A DNA stretch of 32,711 nucleotides from Rhodospirillaceae bacterium (GTDB taxonomy: Bacteria; Pseudomonadota; Alphaproteobacteria; Rhodospirillales; 2-02-FULL-58-16). The notes below the pieces were generated by a model. It was given only the letters and a program-made list of their open reading frames with translations. It ran no database searches and was not told the origin of the DNA. The position numbers were made by a program, and so were the translations under genes. Positions 10,390-20,302 of this stretch are shown here, piece by piece (the stretch's first letter is position 1; each line of letters begins with the position of its first letter). Location: assembly GCA_013349695.1 (NCBI GenBank), contig DUZD01000003.1, forward strand, positions 1-32,711, read 5' to 3'.

Positions 10390-11343
10390 ATGAATTGGCT
10401 TAAGAACCTGGTCCGGCCGAAGCTGAGGGAACTTGTCGGCAGGCAGAAGGGAACCGCCGGCAACCTCTGGCGCGATTGCCCCGAATGCGAGGGGATGATT
10501 TTTCACAGCGATCTGGAGAAGGATCACTGGGTTTGCCGGTTCTGCGGCCATCACATGCGTCTGGAGGCCGGAAAACGGCTGGTAATGTTGTTTGATGAAG
10601 ACGCCTATCAGACCGTCGAACTGGACGCCGTGCCGACCGATCCCCTGAAGTTCCGCGACCGCAGGAAATACACCGAGCGCATGAAAGAGGCGCAGAACCG
10701 AACCGGCGAGACCGACGCCCTGATCGTCGCGCACGGAAAAATGGGCGGCTTCAATGTCGTCATCGCGGCCCTGGATTTCTCCTTCATGGGCGGTTCCATG
10801 GGTGTTGCCGTCGGTCAAGGGTTGCTGACGGCGGCCCGCTTGGCGGTGGTCCAGGACGCATCGCTGATCGTGGTACCGTCTTCCGGCGGCGCCCGCATGC
10901 AGGAAGGCATTCTCTCGCTCATGCAAATGGCCCGGACGACCATCGCCGTCGAGGAGGTCCGTGAAGCCGGCCTGCCCTATATCGTGGTCCTCGCCGATCC
11001 AACCACTGGCGGCGTAACGGCCTCGTTCGCCATGCTGGGCGACATCGCCATCGCCGAACCGGGAGCCATCATCGGTTTCGCCGGCGCCCGTGTCATCGAA
11101 CAGACCATCCGCGAAAAGTTGCCCGAGGGTTTTCAGCGGGCTGAATACCTGCTCGACCATGGCATGATCGACATGGTGGTTCATCGCCACGAATTGCGCG
11201 ACACTTTGATTCGCGTCATCGGCCTTCTGCGCAACACCGTTCCGGCGGCTGATGTCGCCTCCATTCCCGCCGCCGCCGAAACGCCCGCCGCCAATCCGGC
11301 CCCCTCCGAGGACCACCCAGCCGAGGACCGTCCAACTGAGTAG
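10390..11343 (+). CDS. accD: Acetyl-CoA carboxylase carboxyltransferase beta subunit
   Basis: A 317-aa protein that pairs with AccA to transfer carboxyl from biotin to acetyl-CoA, making malonyl-CoA for fatty acid synthesis. The N-terminal zinc ribbon is complete: Cys30, Cys33, Cys49 and Cys52. The crotonase-like core shows [12 protein letters not shown] and [14 protein letters not shown]. The last ~35 residues are a low-complexity tail rich in Pro, Ala and Glu, encoded by DNA that also overlaps the start of folC. There is no gap to trpA, and GAAAGGGG lies just upstream of the ATG. Confidence 0.97.
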   Translation: MNWLKNLVRPKLRELVGRQKGTAGNLWRDCPECEGMIFHSDLEKDHWVCRFCGHHMRLEAGKRLVMLFDEDAYQTVELDAVPTDPLKFRDRRKYTERMKEAQNRTGETDALIVAHGKMGGFNVVIAALDFSFMGGSMGVAVGQGLLTAARLAVVQDASLIVVPSSGGARMQEGILSLMQMARTTIAVEEVREAGLPYIVVLADPTTGGVTASFAMLGDIAIAEPGAIIGFAGARVIEQTIREKLPEGFQRAEYLLDHGMIDMVVHRHELRDTLIRVIGLLRNTVPAADVASIPAAAETPAANPAPSEDHPAEDRPTE

Positions 11344-12607
11344 CGAAGCCATCCTCGAACGCCTCACTCGGCTTCATCCCAAACTGATCGATCTCTCGCT
11401 TGGGCGCATCGAGACCCTGCTTGGAAGATTGGGCCATCCGCAAAGGCGGCTTCCCGCCGTCGTCCATGTCGCCGGAACCAACGGCAAGGGCTCGGTGATC
11501 GCTTTCCTGCGCGCCTTCCTGGAAGCGGCCGGCCACCGCGTTCATGTCTATACCTCGCCGCATCTGGTCCGCTTCAACGAGCGGATCAGGCTCGCCGGCG
11601 AACTGATTTCGGATACCGAATTGATAACCATGTTGGAGGAATGCGAGACGGCCAATGGCGGCGATCCCATCACCTTTTTCGAGATCACCACGGCGGCGGC
11701 GTTCCTGGCTTTTTCCCGCCACCCGGCCGACCTGTTGTTGCTGGAAACGGGCCTTGGCGGGCGGCTGGATGCGACAAGCGTGGTCGAACGGCCGGCACTG
11801 ACGGTGCTCACCCCCATCTCGTTGGATCACCAGCAGTACCTGGGCGACAGGCTGGAGAAAATCGCCGGCGAGAAAGCCGGTATCCTGAAAGCCGGCGTCG
11901 CCTGCGTTGTCGCCAGCCAGCAACGAAAGGTAGAAAAAGTTATCGCCCGGCGGGCGGCGGATCAAGGCGCGCCGTTGATCCGGGAAGGCAAGGAGTGGTT
12001 CGTCCGCGGCGGCGTGGTTTTCTCGGGCGGCGGAAAGACGCGGCGTCTGCCGCCGCCGCCGCTGGCCGGGGCGCATCAAGTCCGCAACGCCGGGCTGGCG
12101 GTGGCCTGCCTAGACCAACTCGGGGATTTCGCCGTCGCCGATGCCGCCATCGCCCTTGGAATGAAAGCGGTGCAATGGCCGGCCCGGTTGCAACGGCTTG
12201 CCGGCGGCCCACTTGTCGATATTCTGCCCGATGGCTGGGAGCTTTGGCTGGATGGCGGGCACAACGCGGCGGCCGCCCGCGCCCTCGCCCGGCAAGCGCG
12301 GCGCTGGCGGGAGCGGCCCTTGCACTTGATTTTCGGCATGCTGCGAACCAAGGATCCGCTGGCATTTCTTCAGCCTCTGGCGGGGAAAGTAAACGCCCTT
12401 CGCGCCGTCGCCATCCCCGGCGGGGAGAGCAGCCTGAGCGCCGAGGAAACGGCCGCCGCGGCGGCAAGGCTCGGCATCGACGCCGCCGCCGCGGTAGAGA
12501 TCGGCGCCGCCCTGCAAAGCCTTGTCGATCATTTTCCCAGCCCCGCCCGGGTGCTGATCTGCGGGTCCTTGTATCTGGCCGGCGAGGTGCTGAGGGAGAA
12601 CGGATAG
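11252..12607 (+). CDS. folC: Folylpolyglutamate synthase / dihydrofolate synthase
   Basis: A bifunctional Mur-ligase-type enzyme that adds glutamate to dihydropteroate and folates. The ATP loop is [10 protein letters not shown] (about 72-81 of the long form); [20 protein letters not shown] and LDGGHN are conserved. The start is unclear. The only in-frame ATG, at 11252, overlaps accD by 92 nt and adds a proline-rich N-terminus unlike the family. The conserved part begins near [11 protein letters not shown] (about 11350). No GTG or TTG lies between, but a CTG at 11336 preceded by GAGG would give the usual length. The gene ends convergently with trxA. Confidence 0.93.
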   Translation: MSPPFPPPPKRPPPIRPPPRTTQPRTVQLSSEAILERLTRLHPKLIDLSLGRIETLLGRLGHPQRRLPAVVHVAGTNGKGSVIAFLRAFLEAAGHRVHVYTSPHLVRFNERIRLAGELISDTELITMLEECETANGGDPITFFEITTAAAFLAFSRHPADLLLLETGLGGRLDATSVVERPALTVLTPISLDHQQYLGDRLEKIAGEKAGILKAGVACVVASQQRKVEKVIARRAADQGAPLIREGKEWFVRGGVVFSGGGKTRRLPPPPLAGAHQVRNAGLAVACLDQLGDFAVADAAIALGMKAVQWPARLQRLAGGPLVDILPDGWELWLDGGHNAAAARALARQARRWRERPLHLIFGMLRTKDPLAFLQPLAGKVNALRAVAIPGGESSLSAEETAAAAARLGIDAAAAVEIGAALQSLVDHFPSPARVLICGSLYLAGEVLRENG

Positions 12608-12634
12608 AGCGTTTGCGGCTTTTTGCATGAAATG

Positions 12635-12660
12635 AAAACCCCGCCGGGTGGCGGGGGTTC
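12635..12660 (-). terminator. Rho-independent terminator between folC and trxA
   Basis: CCCCGCC (12639-12645) pairs with GGCGGGG (12650-12656) around GGGT. Read on the minus strand, the stem is followed by TTTTCATTT, so it fits the end of the trxA transcript. On the plus strand the T-run is weaker, so it may also partly stop folC transcripts. Confidence 0.75.
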
Positions 12661-12691
12661 GTTTCCGGTGGCGGAGATTGCAAGCTCCGGA

Positions 12692-13009
12692 TCAGATCAC
12701 CGATTCAATCCATTCGGCCATCTTGTTTTTGGGCAAGGCGCCGATCTTGGTGGCGGCGACCTCGCCATCCTTGAACAGAATCAGGGTCGGAATTCCGCGA
12801 ACGCCGTACTTGGACGGAGTTATCGGGTTTTCGTCGATGTTGATCTTGGCGACGGTGACCTTGTCGCCCAACTCCGAGGCCAACTCCTCGAGTACGGGAG
12901 CGATTTGTTTGCAGGGTCCACACCACTCCGCCCAGAAATCGACGATGACTGGCATCGAAGACTTGAGAACCTCGGAATCGAAGGTCTCATCGGTAACCTG
13001 TTTCGGCAT
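12692..13009 (-). CDS. trxA: Thioredoxin 1
   Basis: A 105-aa cytoplasmic dithiol reductant of standard length. The active site WCGPC has Cys30 and Cys33, and the cis-proline is in [18 protein letters not shown] lies just before the ATG, a good ribosome binding site. It follows addA after 104 nt of AT-richer DNA, so it may have its own promoter as well as read-through from the repair operon. A terminator follows it. Confidence 0.97.
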   Translation of the reverse strand: MPKQVTDETFDSEVLKSSMPVIVDFWAEWCGPCKQIAPVLEELASELGDKVTVAKINIDENPITPSKYGVRGIPTLILFKDGEVAATKIGALPKNKMAEWIESVI

Positions 13010-13113
13010 TAACTCTTTCCTATCAATATGTTAACTTAAAATACGTGGAATTTTCCTTGACTGGATCGCCGCCCCATGCACGGACTTGAACTTAGGCAGG
13101 CGCCGGCCTTGCG

Positions 13114-16100
13114 TCAAGGCGCATACCGGTCCAAAAGGGGCTCGGGCAGGGCCATCAAGTCGGCGTTGGCGGTCCACAGCAGGAGGCACCGCACCGGCCG
13201 GTCCGGATAAATGCGCCGAAGCGCCGCGCGGTAGGCGGCCATCTGCGCGAGGTAGATGGCGGGAACCTCGTCAACGGCGGCCGGCGGCAATCGGTTGGTT
13301 TTGTAGTCGATGACGCTGACGGCCCTGTCGGTGACCAGCAAACGGTCGATTTGCGCCGAGATGACGGTGCCCGAGACGTCGCCGATCAAAGACACTTCGG
13401 CCCGGCTGCCCGGTCCGAAAAGGGCGGCGAAATCGGCATGCCCAAGGATGGCCAGGACCTCGGCGGCGATTTCCGCCTGTTCCTCCAGCGAAAGATCGTG
13501 GGCGGGGCGGGCCAGATAGGTCCGCGCCGCCTCGAAACGGAAATCGCCGGACACATCCGGCAGGCACTGCAACAACCGATGGGTAAGGCGTCCACGTTTG
13601 AACTTGGCTCCGCCGTCGTCCGAGAAGGGGGAGATCACCGGCGGTTCCTCTTTTAGCGGCGCCGACGGGGTCAGGGGTCGCGGCGGTTCGGCCTCTGGCG
13701 GTGCCGGTTGCCGCGCCCAGGCGGGCAACGCGCTCGCCGCCGCCGCCGTTTCCGCCATCGGCGAGCTTTGATCCGGCGGCGCCGTTTGCTCGTCCCTCAG
13801 GCGCCAGCCGGTTTCGCCGCTATCCGATAAGAAGGTTTCGACGTCGTTGGGGTTGGCGGCGGCGATGGCGGTTTCGAGCAAGTCGTACCAGCAACCCGGA
13901 CCGCGGCGCCGCTTGCCATCCCAGCCGCAGATGTAAAGGCGGTCCTTGGCGCGGGTCATGGCGACGTAAAGCAGGCGGTGGTATTCCCCGACGACGCGGC
14001 GGCGGGCTTCCTCGCGCAGGCGCCTGCATTGGGCTTCCTCGTTTTCCTTGCGTACCGGCCACAACAGGTAAGAGTCCGCCCCTTTTCCCCACAGTAACCG
14101 GGGGTCGAGCCTGGAGTCGGGCACGGTGCGGGTGTCGGGCAGGAAAACGATGTTGGACTGCAGGCCCTTGGCGCCGTGGACGGTCATCACCCGCACTTCG
14201 CCGCGCCCGTGCTCGAGGTCGCGCTTGATTACGGTCTCGCCGGCGGCGAGCCAGTGCAAGAACCCCTGCAACGAGGCGACGTGTTGGCGTTCGAAGTCCA
14301 GGGCCAGGGCGAGGAACTCGTCAATTGGGTCTTCGGCGTCGGGTCCCAGCCGCGCCAAAAGCCGTTGGCGGCCACCGCCACGGCCCAACAGGTCGGAGAA
14401 AAATTCGAAAGGCGGGGTGAAATCCGCCATCTCCAGCATCGCCGCCAGTTTTCCGCAAGCGGTGTCGTAAAGGGGGCGTTGGTCCCGGTTTTTTTTCAGC
14501 TCCATCCACAGGCTTCCAGCGCGGCCGTATGCGAGATCGAACAAGGCCTCGTCGTCGAAACCGAAAAAAGGGCTTTTCAGGACGACGGCTAAGTTCAAAT
14601 CGTCCTCCGGCAGCAGCGCGAACTGGCCGAGCGCCACCAGGTCCATCACCGCCAATTGTCCGGTCAGGACCATGCGGTCGCTGCCGGCGACGGGAATGCG
14701 GCGTTGCTTGAGGCAACTGACCATTTGCTCGGCGAACCGGCCGCGGGTGCGGACCAGGATCATGATGTCGCCCGGACGGATCGGCCGCCCCGTCGATTCC
14801 AGGATCTCTTCATTTTGCAGCCATCCCTCGATGCGCCTGGCGATGCGGTTGGCCAGCCGGGCCGGCGGGCTGGCGGCGGGCATTTGGTCGAGGGGCGCGT
14901 CCCACGGATCGGCGGCGGGATCTTCTTCGGGCTTAAGCGTCGGCCACAGCTCGACCAAGCCGGCCTGGCCGTCCCGCGCCGAAAGATGGCGGATCTGAGC
15001 CTCGCCGGAGGACATGCCGTCGCGGGCCTCCGCCGTCTCGAACACTCGGTCGACGAAATTAAGCACCGTCCAAGTGGAACGGTAGGAAAGCGTCAAATCG
15101 ACCGGCCGCCACTTGCCGCCGGCATCCCCGACCCGATCGGCGAAATGGGCGCGCATACGGTCGAATTCGTCCGGATCGGCGCCCTGGAAGCTGAAAATGG
15201 ACTGCTTTTCGTCGCCGACGGCAAAGACCGTGCGTGGACCTTCCCTGCTTCCCTCGCCGGCGAAAAACTCCCCGGCGATGGCGGCGATGACCTGCCATTG
15301 TTCGGGGCTGGTATCCTGGGCTTCGTCGACAAGTATGTGATCGATGCCGCCGTCGAGCTTGTAATGCACCCAGGAGGCGCCGCCCTCGGCGGCGAGGAGA
15401 TCCCGGGCCTTGGCGATCAGGTCGTCGTAATCTAGAAGGGCGCGGTCTTCCTTCATGGATTCGTACGAATCGAGAAGGGCGGCGCCCAGATGCAGCAAGG
15501 CGTCGGTCGAGCAGGCGACCTCCAGCGCCTTCAGCCTGTCCTTGACCGCCAGCACTCGCGCTTGTTCGTCAAGGAGGATGCCGAGCGCCCCTGGATCGGC
15601 GGTCTTGGCGGCTTTGGTGATCAGGTTTTTCTCGGCGCAAGGGCCGCCGTCCGTTTTTTTGATGAAAACCGGGGCGTAAGCCTCGAGGAACCCTGCGGCC
15701 CGTTGTAGCGCTCCGCCATCGAGCCAGGCGCGGATGGCGGCGGCCCGCTCCCGGTCTTTCGCCGTTCCGTGATCCAGCGCCGCCGAGGCGCGGCGAAGGT
15801 CCTCGTCATGGCCAGCCGCCGCGGCGGCGGCGAGGACCGTTTCCCTGCTGTCGTCCGGGTCCAAGCCGAGGGCGGCGCGCGCCGCCCGGAGCAGTCCCGC
15901 GCGGCCGCCGTGCTGGCGCAAAAGACCGCGCAGGCGGCCGCGGTTGGCGTCCAGTTCCCGCATCAGATCGGCGAACCCGTTTTCGTCCACCTGCCCGGCC
16001 AGATGCTCCAACGCCGCGCCGAGGCGATGGCTGTCGCCGTCGAAAGACCGGGCCAGCACCCGGTCCCTCACCTCAATGCGAAGTTCCGCCGCCGTGCGCT

Positions 16101-16551
16101 CGTCGATGACCGAGAAATGAGGCGCGACGCCGGCCTCCAGGGGGAAGCGGGCAAGCAGGGATTCGCAAAACGAGTGGATGGTGCGGATGCCGAGCCCGCC
16201 GGGCGTTTCCAGGGTTTCGGCGAATAGGCGCCGAGCCTTGGCGAGGGTTTCGCCGCCAGGATGCCGGGCCAGCAGTCGGCGCAACGTTTCGGCAAGTTCG
16301 CCCTCGGCCATCACCGCCCAATCGCCCAACTGGCTGCTCAAACGGTTGGCCATCTCCGCCGCCGCCGCCTTGGTGAACGTCAGGCAAAGGATTCGTTCCG
16401 CCTTCGTGCCCGCCAACAGCAGCCGCGAGATACGGTCGATCAGCACGCGGGTCTTGCCGGTTCCGGCGTTGGCCGAGACCCATGCCGAATGCGTCGGGTC
16501 GGCGGCGGTCATCTGCCCATGCGGGACCCGGTGGTTTTGGGCGCCGTTCAC
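13114..16551 (-). CDS. addA: Double-strand break repair helicase-nuclease AddA
   Basis: A 1145-aa UvrD/Rep-type helicase with a C-terminal nuclease. It works with AddB to resect broken DNA ends for RecA, the RecBCD role in alphaproteobacteria. Walker A is NAGTGKT (about 28-34), Walker B is VDEAQDTSP (about 408), and the RecB-family nuclease motif VIDYKTN is near 1080. I chose the GTG at 16551: it overlaps the addB stop as GTGA, like the other junctions in this operon, and GGAGAAGGGA lies directly upstream. An ATG at 16578 would overlap addB by 31 nt; the ATG at 16512 would cut into the conserved N-terminus. Confidence 0.95.
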   Translation of the reverse strand: MNGAQNHRVPHGQMTAADPTHSAWVSANAGTGKTRVLIDRISRLLLAGTKAERILCLTFTKAAAAEMANRLSSQLGDWAVMAEGELAETLRRLLARHPGGETLAKARRLFAETLETPGGLGIRTIHSFCESLLARFPLEAGVAPHFSVIDERTAAELRIEVRDRVLARSFDGDSHRLGAALEHLAGQVDENGFADLMRELDANRGRLRGLLRQHGGRAGLLRAARAALGLDPDDSRETVLAAAAAAGHDEDLRRASAALDHGTAKDRERAAAIRAWLDGGALQRAAGFLEAYAPVFIKKTDGGPCAEKNLITKAAKTADPGALGILLDEQARVLAVKDRLKALEVACSTDALLHLGAALLDSYESMKEDRALLDYDDLIAKARDLLAAEGGASWVHYKLDGGIDHILVDEAQDTSPEQWQVIAAIAGEFFAGEGSREGPRTVFAVGDEKQSIFSFQGADPDEFDRMRAHFADRVGDAGGKWRPVDLTLSYRSTWTVLNFVDRVFETAEARDGMSSGEAQIRHLSARDGQAGLVELWPTLKPEEDPAADPWDAPLDQMPAASPPARLANRIARRIEGWLQNEEILESTGRPIRPGDIMILVRTRGRFAEQMVSCLKQRRIPVAGSDRMVLTGQLAVMDLVALGQFALLPEDDLNLAVVLKSPFFGFDDEALFDLAYGRAGSLWMELKKNRDQRPLYDTACGKLAAMLEMADFTPPFEFFSDLLGRGGGRQRLLARLGPDAEDPIDEFLALALDFERQHVASLQGFLHWLAAGETVIKRDLEHGRGEVRVMTVHGAKGLQSNIVFLPDTRTVPDSRLDPRLLWGKGADSYLLWPVRKENEEAQCRRLREEARRRVVGEYHRLLYVAMTRAKDRLYICGWDGKRRRGPGCWYDLLETAIAAANPNDVETFLSDSGETGWRLRDEQTAPPDQSSPMAETAAAASALPAWARQPAPPEAEPPRPLTPSAPLKEEPPVISPFSDDGGAKFKRGRLTHRLLQCLPDVSGDFRFEAARTYLARPAHDLSLEEQAEIAAEVLAILGHADFAALFGPGSRAEVSLIGDVSGTVISAQIDRLLVTDRAVSVIDYKTNRLPPAAVDEVPAIYLAQMAAYRAALRRIYPDRPVRCLLLWTANADLMALPEPLLDRYAP

Positions 16552-19505
16552 TTCCCTTCTCCGATTGCCGCCGCCCATTCCTTGACCCGGGCGAGATGGT
16601 CGTAATCGCCGTATTGGCTTTCGAACATCGGAACCGGCCGCGACCGGTAAGGCATCTCGGGTTCATCGAAGGCGGCAATGCGTTTTAGCAGTCCGCTAAT
16701 GGCCTTGTCGGCGGCCTCGGCGGCGTCCAGTTTGAGTACCTTCATCTCACCCGCCGGCCGGCCGCCCGACAGGCGCAAATAAATGAGTTGGTCGATTTTT
16801 TCGCCGCCGATGCCCTCGAAACCGCCATCTCCGGCTATCGCCGCCTCCAGAGGCAGCTGCGGCGCCAAGCCGCATTCCACCTGCGGCGACGTCGGTGTTT
16901 GTCCGGTCTTGTAGTCGATGATTGCCAAACCGCCGCCGCTCAGGCGGTCGATGCGGTCGGCACGGGCGGTGAGGGTGAAATCTCCCGCCGGGCCGGCCAG
17001 CGCGAGCCGGCCGTTGACCTCGGTGGCGGCGGTCATTTGTCCCCCGCCGCGGCGGCCGCGTTCGAAGTCGACGAACCAATGGGCGATGCGTTTAAACCTG
17101 GGCCACCAAAAAGCGCGCACGCCGGGACGGTCCAGGTGTTCCTCGAATACCTGCCGGCCGATGGCGATCAGTTCGCCGGCCGGGTCGGCGGGAAGCTCTC
17201 CGGGATGGGCGGCGATGAAGCGCTCCAAGGCCTTGTGGATAACACTGCCCCTTTCGGCGGCGCCGGGGTCGGCGTCGAGGGGATCGAGCGGCCGCAGGCC
17301 AAGGATACGTTCGGCGTAGATGGCGTAGGGATCGCGGACCCAGGTTTCGACGCGGCTGACGGACAACTGGCGGGGACGGGCGGCGACCGGCGGCGTCGGG
17401 GCCGGCGGCGGGATCGCGCCCGGTTTTTCGGAGGCATCCAGCCTGGACACCCATTGCAGCCATTCGAGGTCCGGCTTGAGGGCGTTTTCCAATCCTGAGC
17501 CGCGGAGCTGTGTTTGCAGCCTGAGGAGCCAGCGCGACGGCACCGTCGGCGTGCCCTCGACGCGGGTGGCGCGGGTCAGCACCACGTTCGGGGCGCAAAA
17601 AGCCTGGGCGAAGTCGTGGGCGGCGAGGCCGACGCGCCGTTCCGGCGGCGGCAGGCCGAAGGCCTTCAGCATGGGCCGGCTCATCCACGGATTGGCGGTC
17701 GCCTCGGGCGGCCAAGTGCCCTCGTTGAGGCCGCCCAGGATGAGGGTATCGGCTTGTTGCAGCCGCGCCTCCAGCAGTCCCCAAATGTGCAGCCGGGGAT
17801 GCCGGCCGTAACGAGGCCTGACGACCCGTCCGGCCATCAACGAATCGAGCAACGCCGGATACTGGCCGCCCTCGATGCGGGCAAGAACGCCGCCGGCTTC
17901 GTTCAATTCGGCGACGAAGGCGGCGGCGGCTTCACCGGCCTCTCCGGCCCAAAGCCGTTCGCCGCCGTCCGCTACGTCCGAAGCCGCCATTGCCTCGGCC
18001 ATTTCCACATGCAGCCGCAAAAGATCGTCGAAGGGGACGCTTTTGCGTTTCATCGCTTTCGCCAGGGGGGCCACGGCGGCGCCAAGTGTTTTGAGGAAAC
18101 CCTTCAGTTCCTTGCGCTCTTTGGGTCTTAGCGCGGCGCCAAGTCCTTTGATTCCCGCCGCTGGACGCGGCCCGCGCAAGGCGGCGATTTCCAGGCGGCG
18201 AACCTGGGCGCGGAAAAGAGCGGGGTTTCGGCCGGCCGCCGCCAGGGGGTGTTTGCAGGCGCCAAGCAGGGCCACCGGCGCCAGGTTTTCGGCGGCCATG
18301 CGGGCGGTGAGCCGGAGGAAAGCTCCCGGCGGCGTCCGCGCCAGGGGACGGCCGGCGGAATCGTCGACCTCCACCCGCCAGCGCCTGAGCTCGGCGGCGA
18401 CCCGCCGGGCCAGACCCCGGTCCGGTGTCACCAAGGCGGCGGTCCGGGTCTCCTTTTCGAGGACCCGGCGCATGATCAAGGCGATGACCGCGGCTTCTTC
18501 CCGCGGGCCGGGGCAGTCGATATGAGTGACGCCGGCCAGGGCGTTTTCGTCCATGCGCTTCGCCGGTTGCCGACAAACGGCGGCGGGTTCCACGGCGCCG
18601 TAAATCAACGCTTGGCGCGCCGGTGCCGTCGCCGCGATGCCGGCGGCCGGCCATTCCTTCACTTGCCCGGGAGTGACGCCGAGATGCCGCAACAAACTGG
18701 CCAAGCCATACTGGGGATGGGACGGCTCCAGAACCTCCCAGGCATCGGGCGAGGCCCGCCGGTAGAGGCCGGGCAGAACCACGCATCCTCTTGGCAGGTG
18801 GGCGACGACCTTCAGGAGGTCGGCGGTGGCGGGAATGGAACCGGTGGAGCCGGCGGCGATGACGGGACCGGCGGGAGGCTGGTTTGCCCAAGCTTCCGCC
18901 TGCCCCCGCAGAAGCAAATCGCGGCGGGTCGCCGGGTCGACGGAACCCTCCCGCTCCAGGATGGCGGGCCAGTTGTCGGTGACAATCTTGAGGAAATCCA
19001 GTGTCACTTGCCAGTGAACGGCGAAGTCGCCGGAAACCAGGCCCTCGAGCCCGTCGAAGCCGAGGCGCTCGGTATGGACCTGGTCGACAAGCCGCGCCAG
19101 TTCACCGGCCAGCCGCGCCGCCTGGTCCGGTGTCGTTTGCCCTTTATCCTTGGCCAGGATCAGCCTGGTCAGCAACAGCAGCCGTTTGAGACCGGAAACG
19201 GCCGGTTTTGCTTCGATGCCGCCGCCGTTCATTGCCGTTTCCCGCCAGCTTGCGAAAGCCAGTTCCTCTTCGTCGATATCGCCCAGCGGCGTCAGCCTCG
19301 GCAAAAGCAGCGGCCGCCCGCCGGAAAGGCGCAGGAAAGCCTCGCGCAGGGCACGGCAGGCGCGCCGGGTCGGTAACAGCACCGTCACAGTGGCCGCGGC
19401 ACTCGCCTCGCCGCCGGTTTTGGCCAAAATTCCCGCCGCCAGGGCGTCAACGAAAGGAATCCCGGCGCCGATGTTGTAAACTTCGGGTGGAGTCCTGTCG
19501 TTCAT
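16548..19505 (-). CDS. addB: Double-strand break repair protein AddB
   Basis: A 985-aa partner of AddA, of the alphaproteobacterial type. An N-terminal inactive-helicase-like region carries LLPTRRACRALREAF. The C-terminal PD-(D/E)XK nuclease carries IIDYKTGQ at about residue 860. I see no clustered cysteines like those holding the iron-sulfur cluster of the Bacillus protein. The ATG at 19505 overlaps the murU stop (ATGA), and the stop overlaps the addA GTG, so translation is probably coupled throughout. Confidence 0.95.
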   Translation of the reverse strand: MNDRTPPEVYNIGAGIPFVDALAAGILAKTGGEASAAATVTVLLPTRRACRALREAFLRLSGGRPLLLPRLTPLGDIDEEELAFASWRETAMNGGGIEAKPAVSGLKRLLLLTRLILAKDKGQTTPDQAARLAGELARLVDQVHTERLGFDGLEGLVSGDFAVHWQVTLDFLKIVTDNWPAILEREGSVDPATRRDLLLRGQAEAWANQPPAGPVIAAGSTGSIPATADLLKVVAHLPRGCVVLPGLYRRASPDAWEVLEPSHPQYGLASLLRHLGVTPGQVKEWPAAGIAATAPARQALIYGAVEPAAVCRQPAKRMDENALAGVTHIDCPGPREEAAVIALIMRRVLEKETRTAALVTPDRGLARRVAAELRRWRVEVDDSAGRPLARTPPGAFLRLTARMAAENLAPVALLGACKHPLAAAGRNPALFRAQVRRLEIAALRGPRPAAGIKGLGAALRPKERKELKGFLKTLGAAVAPLAKAMKRKSVPFDDLLRLHVEMAEAMAASDVADGGERLWAGEAGEAAAAFVAELNEAGGVLARIEGGQYPALLDSLMAGRVVRPRYGRHPRLHIWGLLEARLQQADTLILGGLNEGTWPPEATANPWMSRPMLKAFGLPPPERRVGLAAHDFAQAFCAPNVVLTRATRVEGTPTVPSRWLLRLQTQLRGSGLENALKPDLEWLQWVSRLDASEKPGAIPPPAPTPPVAARPRQLSVSRVETWVRDPYAIYAERILGLRPLDPLDADPGAAERGSVIHKALERFIAAHPGELPADPAGELIAIGRQVFEEHLDRPGVRAFWWPRFKRIAHWFVDFERGRRGGGQMTAATEVNGRLALAGPAGDFTLTARADRIDRLSGGGLAIIDYKTGQTPTSPQVECGLAPQLPLEAAIAGDGGFEGIGGEKIDQLIYLRLSGGRPAGEMKVLKLDAAEAADKAISGLLKRIAAFDEPEMPYRSRPVPMFESQYGDYDHLARVKEWAAAIGEGK

Positions 19506-20302
19506 CGGCGTCTGTTTCCGGCGTAGCGGACCCGGATGTAGGCTTCGGCTTCGGCTAGACCTTCCGGGGTGCCGATATTGAACCATTCCCCGTCATGGAT
19601 GATGCCGTGGAGCCTTTCCGCCTCGATGGCCCGATCGTAAAGCAGGTTGAGGGAAAAGGCGCCCTCCGGCGCCTCGTTGAACAGCCGTGGATGGAGGATT
19701 TGCAGGCCGGTAAACAGAAAAGGCGAGACCTCGGATTCGGCGCGGCGGGCGAGCAGCCCCGCCGGATCGACGCAGAAATCCCCCCGACCCTGGTAGCCGT
19801 ATGCGTCCACCGTCGAATGGAGCAGCAGCAAGGCGTCCATGCGTCGATGGTCCCAGCCGGCGGCCATGCGGGCGAGCGTGCTTTGCGTGCCGTTCAGCCA
19901 CAAGATGTCGGCGTTGACGGCGTAGAACGGCTCCGCGCCCAAGAGAGGCAGGGCCTTGGCTACGCCGCCCCCGGTATCGAGAAGCTCGTCCTCGGATGAA
20001 AACAAGAGCTCCGGGCGGCGGCCTTTCCTTGGCCGGCGCTGGCGTCTTCCCAAATGCTGCTCGATCAGGTGGCCCAGGTGATGGAGATTGAACACCACCG
20101 TTTCCACGCTCGCTTCCTCCAGGCGGTCAAGGGTCCAGTCGAGCAAGGCCTTTTCCCCCACCTTGACCAGCGGTTTCGGCAGGCGGTGAGTGATTGGACG
20201 CATGCGCTTACCGAGTCCGGCGGCCAGCACCATCGCCCGGCGCGGGGCACCGGCGGCGCTGTCTCCGGCCGGGCGCTTGCCGGGGCTTGTTTTTCTTGTC
20301 AT
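19502..20302 (-). CDS. murU: N-acetylmuramate-1-phosphate uridylyltransferase
   Basis: A 266-aa sugar nucleotidyltransferase. The family makes UDP-MurNAc from MurNAc-1-phosphate and UTP in peptidoglycan recycling, bypassing de novo MurA synthesis. The nucleotide-binding motif is MVLAAGLGKRMRPIT (24-38), with LPKPL at 41-45. VNADILW and EWFNIGTPEGL carry the metal- and sugar-site residues. The start at 20302 overlaps the amgK stop by 4 nt. The adjacent kinase supports the MurU assignment over other NTP transferases; the exact substrate is inferred. Confidence 0.88.
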   Translation of the reverse strand: MTRKTSPGKRPAGDSAAGAPRRAMVLAAGLGKRMRPITHRLPKPLVKVGEKALLDWTLDRLEEASVETVVFNLHHLGHLIEQHLGRRQRRPRKGRRPELLFSSEDELLDTGGGVAKALPLLGAEPFYAVNADILWLNGTQSTLARMAAGWDHRRMDALLLLHSTVDAYGYQGRGDFCVDPAGLLARRAESEVSPFLFTGLQILHPRLFNEAPEGAFSLNLLYDRAIEAERLHGIIHDGEWFNIGTPEGLAEAEAYIRVRYAGNRRR

